From a virus: a DNA stretch of 43,302 nucleotides. Below are positions 31,340 to 40,952 of the stretch, piece after piece; positions within the stretch are counted from its first letter, which is position 1; the number at the start of each line of letters is the position of its first letter. Where the stretch lies: positions 1 through 43,302 of IMG/VR virus record IMGVR_UViG_3300003690_003728; one strand, given 5' to 3'. The notes beneath the pieces were generated by a model. That model was not told the DNA's origin. It did no database searches and saw nothing but the letters and a program-made list of their open reading frames with translations. The position numbers were made by a program, and so were the translations under genes.

Positions 31340-31570
31340 ATGGATAACGAAACTACTCAGCAAATTGTGGCGCTTCAAGATCAGATTAAAACCTTGAATG
31401 GGGATGTGCAGTCTTTACGCGAAGCACTGGAAGGGAAGCAGGATCGAATAGTGCTTAAAAAGAACGTTATTTCATCAGAGGAACTAGCCGCAATTGCTGA
31501 AGAGGCCCGAAAGCGAGCGCGTTTTGATAGCGCGCTCGCTGAAAAAATTGCTACGAATCGCTCTTCTTAA
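31340..31570 (+). CDS. Small coiled-coil protein between L and K (possible moron)
   Basis: A 76-aa charged protein. Residues about 5-35 have heptad-like spacing (IVALQDQIKTLNGDVQSLREALEG), and the C-terminus is basic and helical. No family recognised. GAGGTGA is before the ATG. It lies between minor tail genes that normally adjoin, and its last 20 bp overlap a gene on the other strand. Confidence 0.55.
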   Translation: MDNETTQQIVALQDQIKTLNGDVQSLREALEGKQDRIVLKKNVISSEELAAIAEEARKRARFDSALAEKIATNRSS

Positions 31571-31784
31571 CGCGATCAATATCATCAATAAATCCATTGA
31601 GAGTAGTTGTGAAGATAGGTTTATTGGTGACGCCGTTATAGGTGTCCATATTGTCGATCTGCGACTGCATCCTCGCTACATAGCGTTCAGCATCCAAGTG
31701 ACCTGATTCTTTAAGCGTTGCCGCTAAGCATCTAACTGCGTAAGAAACAGCTCTAACTTCGCTCACAACATCGTTGTTCGACAT
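31551..31784 (-). CDS. Small antisense-strand accessory gene within the late operon (possible moron)
   Basis: A 77-aa helical protein on the strand opposite to the whole tail region. It has a Cys/Ala-rich first half (VVSEVRAVSYAVRCLAATLKESG) and a charged end. AGGAG is 8-9 bases before the ATG at 31784. The gene is convergent with the 76-aa gene and shares its last bases. No family recognised. Such opposite-strand insertions in tail operons are often expressed by lysogens, so exclusion or host effects are possible but not shown. No promoter was clearly seen upstream (31785-31860). Confidence 0.65.
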   Translation of the reverse strand: MSNNDVVSEVRAVSYAVRCLAATLKESGHLDAERYVARMQSQIDNMDTYNGVTNKPIFTTTLNGFIDDIDRVKKSDS

Positions 31785-31884
31785 TCTCACTTACTCCTAA
31801 GTTAATGGAAGCTAGGAGAATCAGCTTAAGCGATGCTTATTGCAATGCCTCTAACGTGCGATGGGATTCCATACAGTGGTTATC

Positions 31885-32604
31885 ATGTTTAAAGAATTCG
31901 CCGAACAGATCCGCGCCGGCGCGCTGGCGTCATATCCTAATGAAGCCGTGTGGCTGATTACCGCCGCCGGATGCCACCAGGTGGAGAACGTGGCCAGTAA
32001 GCCAACCGCCACTTTTCGCGTGGGCAAGTTGGAGATGGTCAGGGCACAGGCGGCGGGGCTACTTGCCGTGGTGCACAGCCATCCGGATTACCCCGACTGC
32101 CCGAGTGAAGCCGATATGCGCGGGCAAATCAGTAGCGGTGTGCCGTGGGGCATTGTGGCCACTGATGGCGAGCAGACGACCCCGATACGCTGGTGGGGGC
32201 ATGATGAGCGCCCGCAGCTGGTTGGGCGTGGATTTGTGCATGGCATTGCTGATTGCTACGGGCTGATACGCGACTACTACGCAGAGAGTCACGCCATCAC
32301 ATTGCCTGAGTACCCGCGTTCTTGGGAGTGGTGGCGTAACGGCCAGGATCTTTACCGTGATGGCTTTGCCGCGGCGGGCTTTCGCCTGATTGATCAAAGC
32401 GAGGCGCGCCCCGGCGATATGTGGCTCGCACAGCTACGCAGCCCGGTACCCAGCCACGGTGGAATCGTGCTCGAGCACGGTTTGGCACTGCACCACCCGT
32501 GCGGGCGGTTGCCGGTGGATCCGTCGCGGCTGTCAGTTCGTGAGCCTCTTGGCCGCTGGCTGCCGTATATCACCCATTGGTGTCGACATAGCGAGTTAGA
32601 TTGA
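31885..32604 (+). CDS. Tail assembly protein K (JAMM and NlpC/P60 domains)
   Basis: A 239-aa two-domain protein. The N-terminal JAMM metalloprotease motif is complete: His64 and His66 in VVHSHP, Ser74 and Asp77. The C-terminal NlpC/P60 part has the Cys in IADCYGLIRDYY and a His in PSHGGIVLEH. In lambda K is needed for tail-tip assembly and carries the same two domains. I chose the ATG at 31885, since the longer frame from 31861 adds only a few unlike residues. Ribosome sites are weak for both. Confidence 0.9.
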   Translation: MFKEFAEQIRAGALASYPNEAVWLITAAGCHQVENVASKPTATFRVGKLEMVRAQAAGLLAVVHSHPDYPDCPSEADMRGQISSGVPWGIVATDGEQTTPIRWWGHDERPQLVGRGFVHGIADCYGLIRDYYAESHAITLPEYPRSWEWWRNGQDLYRDGFAAAGFRLIDQSEARPGDMWLAQLRSPVPSHGGIVLEHGLALHHPCGRLPVDPSRLSVREPLGRWLPYITHWCRHSELD

Positions 32605-33200
32605 TGATTGAATGTCACTTGCACGGTTCCTTAAAGGCTCGCTTCGGCGGGCCTTTTTCATTAGCGGTGCGCGATACCGCCGAAGCGGTGCGCGCCCTGT
32701 GTGCCCAGCTTACGGGCTTTCGTGACGCGTTAACGCAAGGGCAGTGGCAGGTGGTGCGCGGTAACGTCGAAACCGGTACCGCCCTCAATGAGCAAGCGCT
32801 TGGGCTAGCGTTAGGCCATGCCGATGAATTGCACCTTATGCCAGCGATCGAAGGCGCTGGTAGTGATGGCGTAGGCAAAGTGTTGGCCGGTGCCGCACTG
32901 ATCGCTGCTAGTTTCTTTGTGCCGGGCGCAGGTGCCTTCGGTGCCGGGATCATTACCCAGGGCGCCGTGGCTGGCCTAGGTGTAAGCCTAACCTTAGGTG
33001 GTGTCTCGATGATGCTAGCCCCATCGCCTCAGAGCAATTATGAAGAGCGCGAACGGCCTGACCAACGGCCTTCGTTTCTGTTCGATGGGCCGGTGAATAC
33101 ATCCACGCAAGGCCTGCCCATGCCCGTGATCTACGGGCGCATGAAAACCGGCAGCATCGTGATTAGCGCGGGCATGACCGCTGAGGAGCTAGACGCATGA
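32604..33200 (+). CDS. Tail assembly protein I
   Basis: A 198-aa protein of the lambda gpI family: an N-terminal ubiquitin-like part (CHLHGSLKARFGGPFSLAV, then LHLMPAIEGAG) followed by a Gly/Ala-rich hydrophobic stretch (about 90-135) and a C-terminal end with SFLFDGPVNTSTQGLPMPVIYG, typical of the family. It works with K and J at the tail tip. The ATG at 32604 overlaps the K stop; a TTG at 32601 is also in frame. Confidence 0.88.
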   Translation: MIECHLHGSLKARFGGPFSLAVRDTAEAVRALCAQLTGFRDALTQGQWQVVRGNVETGTALNEQALGLALGHADELHLMPAIEGAGSDGVGKVLAGAALIAASFFVPGAGAFGAGIITQGAVAGLGVSLTLGGVSMMLAPSPQSNYEERERPDQRPSFLFDGPVNTSTQGLPMPVIYGRMKTGSIVISAGMTAEELDA

Positions 33201-36200
33201 GCGATCCAACGATGGATGAGGCTTATCAAGCGGATGTGCAGGCGTCGTTATACGGTGAAGGCGGTGGTGGTAAAGGAGGTGGAGATAGCCAGCGCACGCC
33301 GCAGGAAGCGCCCAACACGCTACGCTCCACCTCCAAGGCACGCTTGATTGATGCCATTGGCGAAGGTGAAATCGTTGGCCTAGTGAATGGCCTGAAGTCG
33401 GTCTACCTGGATGACACACCGCTGCAGGACGAAAGCGGTGAGTTCAACTTTCAGGGCGTCACGGTTCACACCCGAAATGGCGAGCCGGATCAAGCGCATA
33501 TCCCCGGCTTTCCCGCCGTCGAAACCGCCAACGATGTCTCTACCGAGGTGACCCAGGAAGCGCCCGTGGTGCGCACCGTGGGCAACCTCGATGCTGACGC
33601 GGTGCGCGTGACCGTGCAGCTACCCGCGCTGAATGAGCAGAACACCACTAATGGCGACCTTGTGGGCGCATCCGCCACGGTGGCCATTGATGTGCGCCCT
33701 AATGGCGGCACCTGGGCAGAGCGCAAGCGCGACACTATCGCGGGCAAAACGACCAGCCCTTACCAGCGCACCTACCGCATTGACCTAGACGGCACTGGCC
33801 CGTGGGATGTGCGCCTTCGTCGCATCACGGCAGATAGCGACGCGGTCACGCTGAACAATGCTACCTACTGGGCAACGTTCACAGAGGTCATCGATGCCAA
33901 ACTGAGCTACCCAGATACCGCACTGGTAGCGCTGGAAGTCGATGCCCAGCAGTTCGGCAACCAGATACCTGCCCGTAGTTATGACGTGAAAGGTTTGATC
34001 CTTCGCGTGCCGGATAACTACGACCCGGAAACCCGTGCCTACACAGGCTTTTGGAGCGGCAATTTCAAGCTGGCTTGGAGTGATAACCCGGCCTGGTGTT
34101 ACTACGACCTGGCAACGAAAACCCGCTACGGCGCGGCGCTGGCGAATGTCGATAAGTGGGCGCTTTACCAGATCGCCCAATACTGTGATGAGTTGGTACC
34201 AGACGGCTTCGGCGGTGAAGAACCACGCTTCACATTCAACACCGTGCTGGCCAGTCAAGAGGAAGCTATCACCGCGCTGCATACACTCGCCAGCGCGTTT
34301 CGTGGCATGACGTACTGGGGCACCAATACGGTAATGCCGGTGGCTGATATGCCTGCTGACCCGGTGAAGCTGGTGACGCCGGCGAACGTGAAAGATGGCG
34401 AGTTCGTGTATGAAGGTACCGGGCTGAAAGCTCGCCATAGCGTGGCCCTAGTGAGCTACAACGACCCCAATGACAACTATCGCCAGCAAGTTGAAGTTGT
34501 GGAAGATGTGGTATCTATCGAGCAGTACGGCTGGCGGCCGCTGGAAATTAACGCAGTGGCGTGCACCTCACGCGGGCAAGCGCATCGATTGGGTAAGTGG
34601 ACGCTAGCGAGCGAGCGAGCCGAAACCGAAACCGTTAGCTACCGGGCCAGCGTGGATCATGCCGATGTTCGGCCAGGTGACATTATCAGTGTCTCCGACC
34701 CAACCACCGCAGGCGCCCGTTTGGGTGGCCGTATTGTCGCCACTGGTACCGCCACCCTAACGTTAGACAAAGTACCCGAGGAGGCCAGTGGAGCTAATTG
34801 GTTTTTAGATGTGATGCTGCCCAATGGTGGAGTTGAGCGTCGCGCGGTTGCTGGTTTTAGCGGCGATGTTGTCGCACTGGCAAACCCGCTTTCATCCGCA
34901 CCCATTACGGGGGCGGTGTGGATTCTATCTAGCCAGGCAGTTGAGCCGCGCCGGTTCCGTGTGCTTGCGAATATTGAAGAGTCTGCCCGGGTGTATCACA
35001 TCACGGCGCTGGAGCATGACCCGACCAAGTATGGCCGCATTGAATTAGGGCTAGATCTACCAGAGCCGGATTACTCGCTGCTGCCTTCTGGCCCAGTGGT
35101 CGCGCCCTACAGCATTACCGCTCAAGCGTTTACGTATCTAGCGGGTGGTACCGAGCACCAGGGTCTAACGATCAGCTGGACGCCCAGCGATGACCCGCGT
35201 GTGTTGCGCTACATCGTGGAAGTGCAGGGGCCTAGCGATCTACGCTGGAGAACCGTTTACACCGAAACCGGTACCAGCGTAGATCTACGCGACGTAGAGT
35301 CTGGCCAGTGGATGATCCGTGTGCGTGGGGTAACGGGCATTGGCACCGCGTCACCATGGGTAGCTTTAACCACTAATATTGGCGGTTTATTGCTGCCGTT
35401 GCCACCTGACAGTGTTGACGTTGAAGTGGGTACGTTCACTATCACGTTAAGGCCGCGGGGCGCTTACCCAGGGCAGATGTACGAGTTTTGGCGTAGTAAT
35501 GTCGCGCTTCAGCTTAACCAGATCACCAGCAACGCTATACGCCTTTCGGTGTCCACGGATCTTACCGATACCGAGCTTACGCCTGGTACCACTTACTACT
35601 ACTACATCAGGGGCACTAACGCCTACGGCGTAAGCAGCTGGTACCCGGTTCAAGCCACCACTGAGCTGAATCCTGAAAAGATCCTTCAGGTACTAACCGA
35701 TGAGATCCGTGAAACCCACCTCTACCAAACGTTGGCAGAGCGCATCGACAAAATCGACGGCCCTGAAACCCTCGACGGCTCAGTCGCCCAGCGCATTGCC
35801 GAGCAGGCCGCTCAGCGTGGTGTGGAGCTAGAAGAGGTGCGCGGGGAGCTGATCGAAGGCTTTCAAGCGGAAGCGCAGGCCCGCGCACAGGCAATTCAAG
35901 AGGAAACTGAAAACCGCACGGTCGCGATGACCGAGCTTAGCGAGACTGTCGAAAACGAGTTCGGCCTGCTGGGCTTGCAGATCAACGCGATTGCCGCGGC
36001 CTACGATGCAACGGCGGCGTCTATCTACACGATGACGCAGATCCGCATTGACGATCAGGAGGTGGTGGCCACACAGATCAGCCAGTTGGCTGGGCGCGTT
36101 GATGAAAACGACGCGCTGATACTCGACGAACGCCAGATCCGCATTAATCAATACAGCTCGCTGGCTACCCAGGTGGGCATCTTGTCAGCCCGTTTAGATG

Positions 36201-38383
36201 TTCGGCCTTCGCTTAATAGCGGCTTTGAGCCGGGTGCAGATTTCGATGCATGGAACGCGACCAGCGGCAACGCGATTAGCGCGTTGACTAGCGGTGTGTA
36301 TAGCGGGCTGCAGTCTGCCTTAGTCACATCGACCACCGTTACCGCTAACGCAAGCACCGGTGGTGTGCGCCGTATCATCGCGCCTGAGACAGCGACTGAA
36401 TTTGCAGGGCATGAGATCCGCCTTTCTGTTTACGCTAAGCAACCGGAGAGCGGCGCAGCAGCAGAGTTTGCACTGGCGTATCAAGTCGCGGGCGAGTCCG
36501 CCCAGTGGTATCGGTTTACGCCTGGTAGTGAGTGGGCATTTTACGATGTAGTGATTGGTGTGCCTGCTGAAACCGGCAGTGTGGAGCATGCCGTCTCAAT
36601 TTGGGGCGACACCGCGGGTGGTGGCAGTGGTGTGCAGCTTGACCGCTTGATGGTCACGTTCGCAGAGATAGCCATCCCTGAAGTGACCGCCGCAATTGAG
36701 CAAATCCAGCAAGCCCTGGTCGATCAGGATCAGGCGCTGGCTCAAGAGTTGACTGGCTTTTCTGCCCAGCTAGACACCAACACAGCGGCCATTCAGCAAG
36801 AGATCACAGCTCGCACCACGCTGACTGACTCGCTGGCTAACAGCGTGCAAACGCTGCAGGCAGCAACGCAGGATAACGCCGCGGCGATTGTCGCAGAGCG
36901 CGAAGCGTGGAGCACTGAAACCGACGCGCTGGCAGAGCAGCTAGATCAACTGATAGCCGATGTTGGCGATGGCGGTGTTGCATCGATCGAAGAAGAGCGC
37001 CGCGTGCGGGCTAGCGAGGATGAGTATCTTGCATCGCTTCAGCGGGTGCTTTCGGCCGCTGAGGGCGTCAATTCAGCGAGCTATCAATTCCAGACGACAA
37101 CACGTATCAACGCCGAAGAAGCCGAAGCCGTACGAAACGAGCAGCTGCAGGCGCAGATCGGCGAAAGCCTGGCCGCTATCGAAAGTGAAGCGACCGTTCG
37201 GGCGTCTGAAACAGAAGCGCTCACACAGCAGATCAACACCCAAGCCTCGGTCGCGGCGAACAACACGGCGCTGATTCAAACCGAGTCGACTACCCGTGCT
37301 AGTGCCGTGGGTGCGCTGGCTGAGCAGATCAACACTGTTCAGGTGGAGTTCGAAGACGAACTGGCTAGCGTGCAGCAAGCCACACAGGTGCAGTACAACC
37401 AAGCCACTCAGCGGCTGGAAGCGATGTGGACGCTGCGCATCGACAACGGTGGCCGGGTTAGTGGTATCGGCCTGGCCGATGATGGGGAAATGAGTACGTT
37501 CGGCATTCGCGCTGACCGTTTCTTTATCGCGCATCCGACGAATGAAAGCGCAGTGCTGCCGATGATTGTCGATAGCGGAATGGTGCTGATCAACAATGCG
37601 CTGATCCGGGATCTGAAAGCTAACAACATTGATGTCGATGACCTGGTGGTCAGTCGTGGGCAATCCAAAAACTACAGTGCTGGAACAGCTGGGTGGCGGC
37701 TAACGACCACCGGCGGCGAGATCAATTTCCCGATCAATTTTAACAACGTGCAGGGCGCCGGTGATCTCGCATCAAAGGACGGACTTAACTATGAGGAGCT
37801 AACAGGATCGACGGCACCCACAGTGCTTGAGCGCGCCAACGCGGCGCATCTGCGCGTTAACGATTGGCAGCGACCAACGTCTACACGCATCGACGGTAAC
37901 AAGATTTTCACCGGGGATGCGTACGTAGACACGCTGCAGATCAAGGGCCAAGCGGTCACCGCTGAAGCGGACGCGACTACCAATGGCGGCATTGTTATAG
38001 CGCCTGCCAATGGGTGGGTGAATGTTCAGACGCTATTAATAGTAGGCAACTCCACCAATTCTCCGGTCTCTATTTTGAGTGTCGCTTTTTTGCGTATGAA
38101 CTGGAGTATCCCCGACACGCTGGGGCAAGCCGTCCAGGCGCGCATCGTTGACAGCACTACTGGGGGCGCTGTAACGCCCACGTTCACAGTGGCTTCCACG
38201 CCGCCTGCGAGCACTTTTGACGTAGCAACGCCGATAGTGCTGGTGGGCAGGCTGTCTTCAAACCCCTCAAACAAGCAAATCAGCATGCAAGTCAGGGTAT
38301 TAAAAATATCAGGGTCAACGATCAGCACGGCAAACTGCACCGTGTCCGGCAGATCCATGAAGGCCACGACTACTAAGAGGTAG
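33197..38383 (+). CDS. Tail tip/host specificity protein J
   Basis: A 1728-aa central tail fibre that recognises the host. The N-terminus has a Gly-rich stretch and the J start (TLRSTSKARLIDAIGEGEIVG), then the conserved tip domains to about residue 620. FN3-like domains follow (about 640-830). A long helical region with repeated TTRINAEEAEA-type segments spans about 850-1400. The end carries a DUF1983-like part (LEAMWTLRIDNGGRVSGIGL, then RDLKANNIDVDDL) and a receptor-binding tip. Host range is probably set by the last few hundred residues. It is coupled to gene I. Confidence 0.93.
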   Translation: MSDPTMDEAYQADVQASLYGEGGGGKGGGDSQRTPQEAPNTLRSTSKARLIDAIGEGEIVGLVNGLKSVYLDDTPLQDESGEFNFQGVTVHTRNGEPDQAHIPGFPAVETANDVSTEVTQEAPVVRTVGNLDADAVRVTVQLPALNEQNTTNGDLVGASATVAIDVRPNGGTWAERKRDTIAGKTTSPYQRTYRIDLDGTGPWDVRLRRITADSDAVTLNNATYWATFTEVIDAKLSYPDTALVALEVDAQQFGNQIPARSYDVKGLILRVPDNYDPETRAYTGFWSGNFKLAWSDNPAWCYYDLATKTRYGAALANVDKWALYQIAQYCDELVPDGFGGEEPRFTFNTVLASQEEAITALHTLASAFRGMTYWGTNTVMPVADMPADPVKLVTPANVKDGEFVYEGTGLKARHSVALVSYNDPNDNYRQQVEVVEDVVSIEQYGWRPLEINAVACTSRGQAHRLGKWTLASERAETETVSYRASVDHADVRPGDIISVSDPTTAGARLGGRIVATGTATLTLDKVPEEASGANWFLDVMLPNGGVERRAVAGFSGDVVALANPLSSAPITGAVWILSSQAVEPRRFRVLANIEESARVYHITALEHDPTKYGRIELGLDLPEPDYSLLPSGPVVAPYSITAQAFTYLAGGTEHQGLTISWTPSDDPRVLRYIVEVQGPSDLRWRTVYTETGTSVDLRDVESGQWMIRVRGVTGIGTASPWVALTTNIGGLLLPLPPDSVDVEVGTFTITLRPRGAYPGQMYEFWRSNVALQLNQITSNAIRLSVSTDLTDTELTPGTTYYYYIRGTNAYGVSSWYPVQATTELNPEKILQVLTDEIRETHLYQTLAERIDKIDGPETLDGSVAQRIAEQAAQRGVELEEVRGELIEGFQAEAQARAQAIQEETENRTVAMTELSETVENEFGLLGLQINAIAAAYDATAASIYTMTQIRIDDQEVVATQISQLAGRVDENDALILDERQIRINQYSSLATQVGILSARLDVRPSLNSGFEPGADFDAWNATSGNAISALTSGVYSGLQSALVTSTTVTANASTGGVRRIIAPETATEFAGHEIRLSVYAKQPESGAAAEFALAYQVAGESAQWYRFTPGSEWAFYDVVIGVPAETGSVEHAVSIWGDTAGGGSGVQLDRLMVTFAEIAIPEVTAAIEQIQQALVDQDQALAQELTGFSAQLDTNTAAIQQEITARTTLTDSLANSVQTLQAATQDNAAAIVAEREAWSTETDALAEQLDQLIADVGDGGVASIEEERRVRASEDEYLASLQRVLSAAEGVNSASYQFQTTTRINAEEAEAVRNEQLQAQIGESLAAIESEATVRASETEALTQQINTQASVAANNTALIQTESTTRASAVGALAEQINTVQVEFEDELASVQQATQVQYNQATQRLEAMWTLRIDNGGRVSGIGLADDGEMSTFGIRADRFFIAHPTNESAVLPMIVDSGMVLINNALIRDLKANNIDVDDLVVSRGQSKNYSAGTAGWRLTTTGGEINFPINFNNVQGAGDLASKDGLNYEELTGSTAPTVLERANAAHLRVNDWQRPTSTRIDGNKIFTGDAYVDTLQIKGQAVTAEADATTNGGIVIAPANGWVNVQTLLIVGNSTNSPVSILSVAFLRMNWSIPDTLGQAVQARIVDSTTGGAVTPTFTVASTPPASTFDVATPIVLVGRLSSNPSNKQISMQVRVLKISGSTISTANCTVSGRSMKATTTKR

Positions 38384-38385
38384 CC

Positions 38386-38739
38386 ATGAACAGGTATGCA
38401 ATTGTTGACGATACCGGTCGAATAACCCAGCTATACAGCACTAATAGTTATTTTGTGCCGTGTGGCGACGACGTGAGTGACACCACGCACTACGCCGATA
38501 GTGCGAACGTGATACACGAAAAGCGCCCGCAAGAGTTTGGTCTGATAACGGAGGGCTTAACCGTCACGCTCACCGGCTTGCCCAGCGGTGTGAACGTTGA
38601 AACCAATGGCCTGGATACCGACACCGACGAAGATCCGCTAGAGATTACGTATGACGTGCCCGGTACTTACGAGATCAAGCTAAGCGGTCACGTTGAGTAT
38701 CTGGATCACGCCCTGGAGGTGACCGTTGGCAACGATTAA
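38386..38739 (+). CDS. Tail protein with beta-rich C-terminal domain
   Basis: A 117-aa protein after J. The N-terminal part (AIVDDTGRITQLYST) looks like a short fibre-attachment segment, and the C-terminal part (LTVTLTGLPSGVNVE, then EITYDVPGTYEIKLSGH) is an Ig-like beta domain found in phage tail-end proteins. It lies 2 bp after the J stop. Function in adsorption or assembly is inferred. Confidence 0.6.
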   Translation: MNRYAIVDDTGRITQLYSTNSYFVPCGDDVSDTTHYADSANVIHEKRPQEFGLITEGLTVTLTGLPSGVNVETNGLDTDTDEDPLEITYDVPGTYEIKLSGHVEYLDHALEVTVGND

Positions 38740-39085
38740 CGCCCACACGTTTGCGCGCCGTACCGATGCCGAGGCGTATTACCTGATGCAGATCGACACA
38801 GCTGCAGGCAATGCGCGCAACATCGACGCGCTACAGCAGGCGGTTTATCAGCGCAAAGCCGAAGAGGCGCGGCGCGGGAAAGGCCCGCTGATCGAGAGCG
38901 AGGCCAAAGCACTGGGCGTAGACGTTGCTAACGTGGCCGCCAAGGTGCTCGCTAAACACGATGAGTGGCAGCAGCGCGTTGATGCTATCGAGGTTCAGCG
39001 CACCAAAGCCAAAGCGGATATTCGCGCCGCCGCGACCGCCGCCGACATGCACCGTATTCACCAACAGTTTCAGGGGGCGCTATGA
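38726..39085 (+). CDS. Helical tail-associated protein with TTG start
   Basis: A 119-aa mostly helical, charged protein. I accept the TTG at 38726 because GGAGGTGA (38715-38722) is a strong ribosome site with fitting spacing, and no ATG near the start would keep the N-terminus (ATINAHTFARRTDAEAYYL). It overlaps the previous gene by 14 bp and the next by 4. Small proteins of this type accompany tail fibres in such prophages; a chaperone role is possible, unproven. Confidence 0.6.
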   Translation: MATINAHTFARRTDAEAYYLMQIDTAAGNARNIDALQQAVYQRKAEEARRGKGPLIESEAKALGVDVANVAAKVLAKHDEWQQRVDAIEVQRTKAKADIRAAATAADMHRIHQQFQGAL

Positions 39086-40092
39086 GCGCAGAGCAGGATT
39101 TAGCCAACGCTAACGTACAGATAGCGAACCTCATCACCGAAGTGACGCGGTTTCGCGACGCAGCGATGGGGCTCAACGATATTTACCCGACGATTACCGA
39201 GGGCCGCCAAACCGTTGCTGATGGTAAATATTTCTCGGTGCCCGGCAGCGGTGCGTATATGCGGTTGTATAGGCGGCAGGGTACCACCGCTGAGTTGATT
39301 GCCGAGTTTGCTGACCGTTCTGAGATCAATGGCATATTGGATCAGCTAGGGCCGCTACTGGGGCGCGGAGTGGTTGGTGGTAGCGGTGACTTGATGGCGA
39401 AAACGGCATTCGGCATTGGTAGCGCAGGCAGAGAAATAGGCAGCAATTCAACTGTGAATTTAAAAGCCCTAGAAAAAGGAATCTATTTTGCTAACAGGCC
39501 GGTAAGTGACAACGTATCGGGTCTTCCTGACTATATTGGAGGCGCTGAATATTCAGCACACATACCGCTAACGGGCTCGAGTCCTTCTTCCCCTATCAAC
39601 TCAGTGCTGACCGTTATTCCGCTCCAAAAAAGAATCATCTGGGGGGTAAGTGACGGCACCGAAACTGGACTCGTGCCTCTTAAGGTTCTCTTTGATGATG
39701 ACATTTTAGGAGGTGTTGCATTTGATGCAGGCACCCCTAGTGGCGGGCTTTTCGAGAAAGGTAGCAACGATTTAGGCCGCTATAGAAAAACCGCAGATGG
39801 TCAGATGCAGTGCTCTGTTAGGTATACCGGTACGCATAGCATAACAACCGGCGTTGACAATCTTTACAGATCCTCATTAATAACTGTACCTCTACCTCAG
39901 ACATTTTCAAGCACGCTAGGGATGAGCCTTTCTGTGGTTCTAGAAACTGGTTCAGGCGCTGCTTTAGGTGCGTGGATAGGTAGAACGCGGGTTGTTAATA
40001 CAAATACTATCGAGTTTTGCTTATTAGCAAGCGTTGCGATTACTGATTTAAGCGTCAGTGTTTCTATTAAAGCAGATGGCGACTGGGCATAA
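39082..40092 (+). CDS. Tail fibre protein
   Basis: A 336-aa protein. The N-terminal third has a helical start (QDLANANVQIANLI) and a fibre-like part with GKYFSVPGSGAYMRLYRRQG, as in phage side fibres. The rest is beta-rich and more AT-rich than the start from about 39420 on, which suggests an exchanged receptor-binding tip. It likely binds a host surface sugar or protein. It is coupled to the previous gene by 4 bp. Confidence 0.7.
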   Translation: MSAEQDLANANVQIANLITEVTRFRDAAMGLNDIYPTITEGRQTVADGKYFSVPGSGAYMRLYRRQGTTAELIAEFADRSEINGILDQLGPLLGRGVVGGSGDLMAKTAFGIGSAGREIGSNSTVNLKALEKGIYFANRPVSDNVSGLPDYIGGAEYSAHIPLTGSSPSSPINSVLTVIPLQKRIIWGVSDGTETGLVPLKVLFDDDILGGVAFDAGTPSGGLFEKGSNDLGRYRKTADGQMQCSVRYTGTHSITTGVDNLYRSSLITVPLPQTFSSTLGMSLSVVLETGSGAALGAWIGRTRVVNTNTIEFCLLASVAITDLSVSVSIKADGDWA

Positions 40093-40104
40093 GGAGTGCT
40101 GATT

Positions 40105-40491
40105 ATGCAGATTAAAATTATCGCAGTTAACGACGCGCCTGTTTTTTATAACATATCTAATGAAGAGATAAATGGTATTGATTTATCAAGTTTTCCCGAG
40201 GGTGCCAGTTATATAGGTACTTCTTTTATGCGGGAGAGTGGAATTTGGGGTCTTGATCGCGTGAATGGCGAACTGCACGTAACCATTGGTCAGCATGGGC
40301 TTCCTTACGAATGCAACCCTGATGGTAATAATCATGAGTGGCAAGGTGTAAACGAGTGGGTTGATGCTAACGACTTTGATCCTGACAGTTGCTATATCGT
40401 TGCCGCTAGTGCGCCCGAAGGTGCTGAGTATATTCGCCGTGAAAACGGCTGGACAGTAGCGATGCCCCAAACTGAGGAGCCATCTGCATGA
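40105..40491 (+). CDS. Hypothetical protein in the tail-fibre cluster
   Basis: A 128-aa protein with mixed strand segments (QIKIIAVNDAPVFYNI, then RESGIWGLDRVNGELHV) and several Trp/Tyr in the second half. It may be a fibre tip part or an attachment factor. AAGGAG is 8 bases before the ATG at 40105. The first half is AT-rich like the fibre tip before it. It overlaps the next start by 4 bp. Confidence 0.5.
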   Translation: MQIKIIAVNDAPVFYNISNEEINGIDLSSFPEGASYIGTSFMRESGIWGLDRVNGELHVTIGQHGLPYECNPDGNNHEWQGVNEWVDANDFDPDSCYIVAASAPEGAEYIRRENGWTVAMPQTEEPSA

Positions 40492-40916
40492 TACAGCTAC
40501 AAGAGGGCGTGCACTACACGCTGCCGATTACGGATGCCGAAAAGCTGGATGACGCCAAGTCGGCAAAAATCAAAGAGATCAACGACGCGTATACAGCAGA
40601 GGCGCAACCGCTGATTAAAGAGTATCCAGACGTAGAGCAACAAACGTGGGCGCTACAAGACGCGGAAGCTAAGGCATACCTGGCTTGGCATGATGTTCAG
40701 CAGGGCGCTGCCCCGGCAACGCCCGTGCTCGATCAGATCCTAGCGGGTCGCAATGGCGACGACGGTACCGAGACGATGCACGAGTTATGTATTGCCGTGC
40801 GCGGTAACGCTGAGATGTTCACGCAGTTTCAGCAGTTGACCGGGAGGCGGCAGCGGCTGGTTAAGGCGGTGCGGGCGGCGGAGACGGTGGAGGTGGTGGA
40901 CGGTATTAGTTGGTAA
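40488..40916 (+). CDS. Tail fibre assembly chaperone-like protein
   Basis: A 142-aa helical protein. The pattern AKSAKIKEINDAYTAEAQPLIKEYPDVEQQTWALQDAEAKAYLAW resembles phage fibre-assembly proteins (DUF4376-like). The C-terminus (QFQQLTGRRQRLVKAVRAAETVE) is a second helix pair. It probably helps fold the fibres upstream. It is coupled to the previous gene. Confidence 0.6.
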   Translation: MIQLQEGVHYTLPITDAEKLDDAKSAKIKEINDAYTAEAQPLIKEYPDVEQQTWALQDAEAKAYLAWHDVQQGAAPATPVLDQILAGRNGDDGTETMHELCIAVRGNAEMFTQFQQLTGRRQRLVKAVRAAETVEVVDGISW

Positions 40917-40952
40917 GCCCCAACCATCGAGCGATATTAGAGGAAATGTGTG

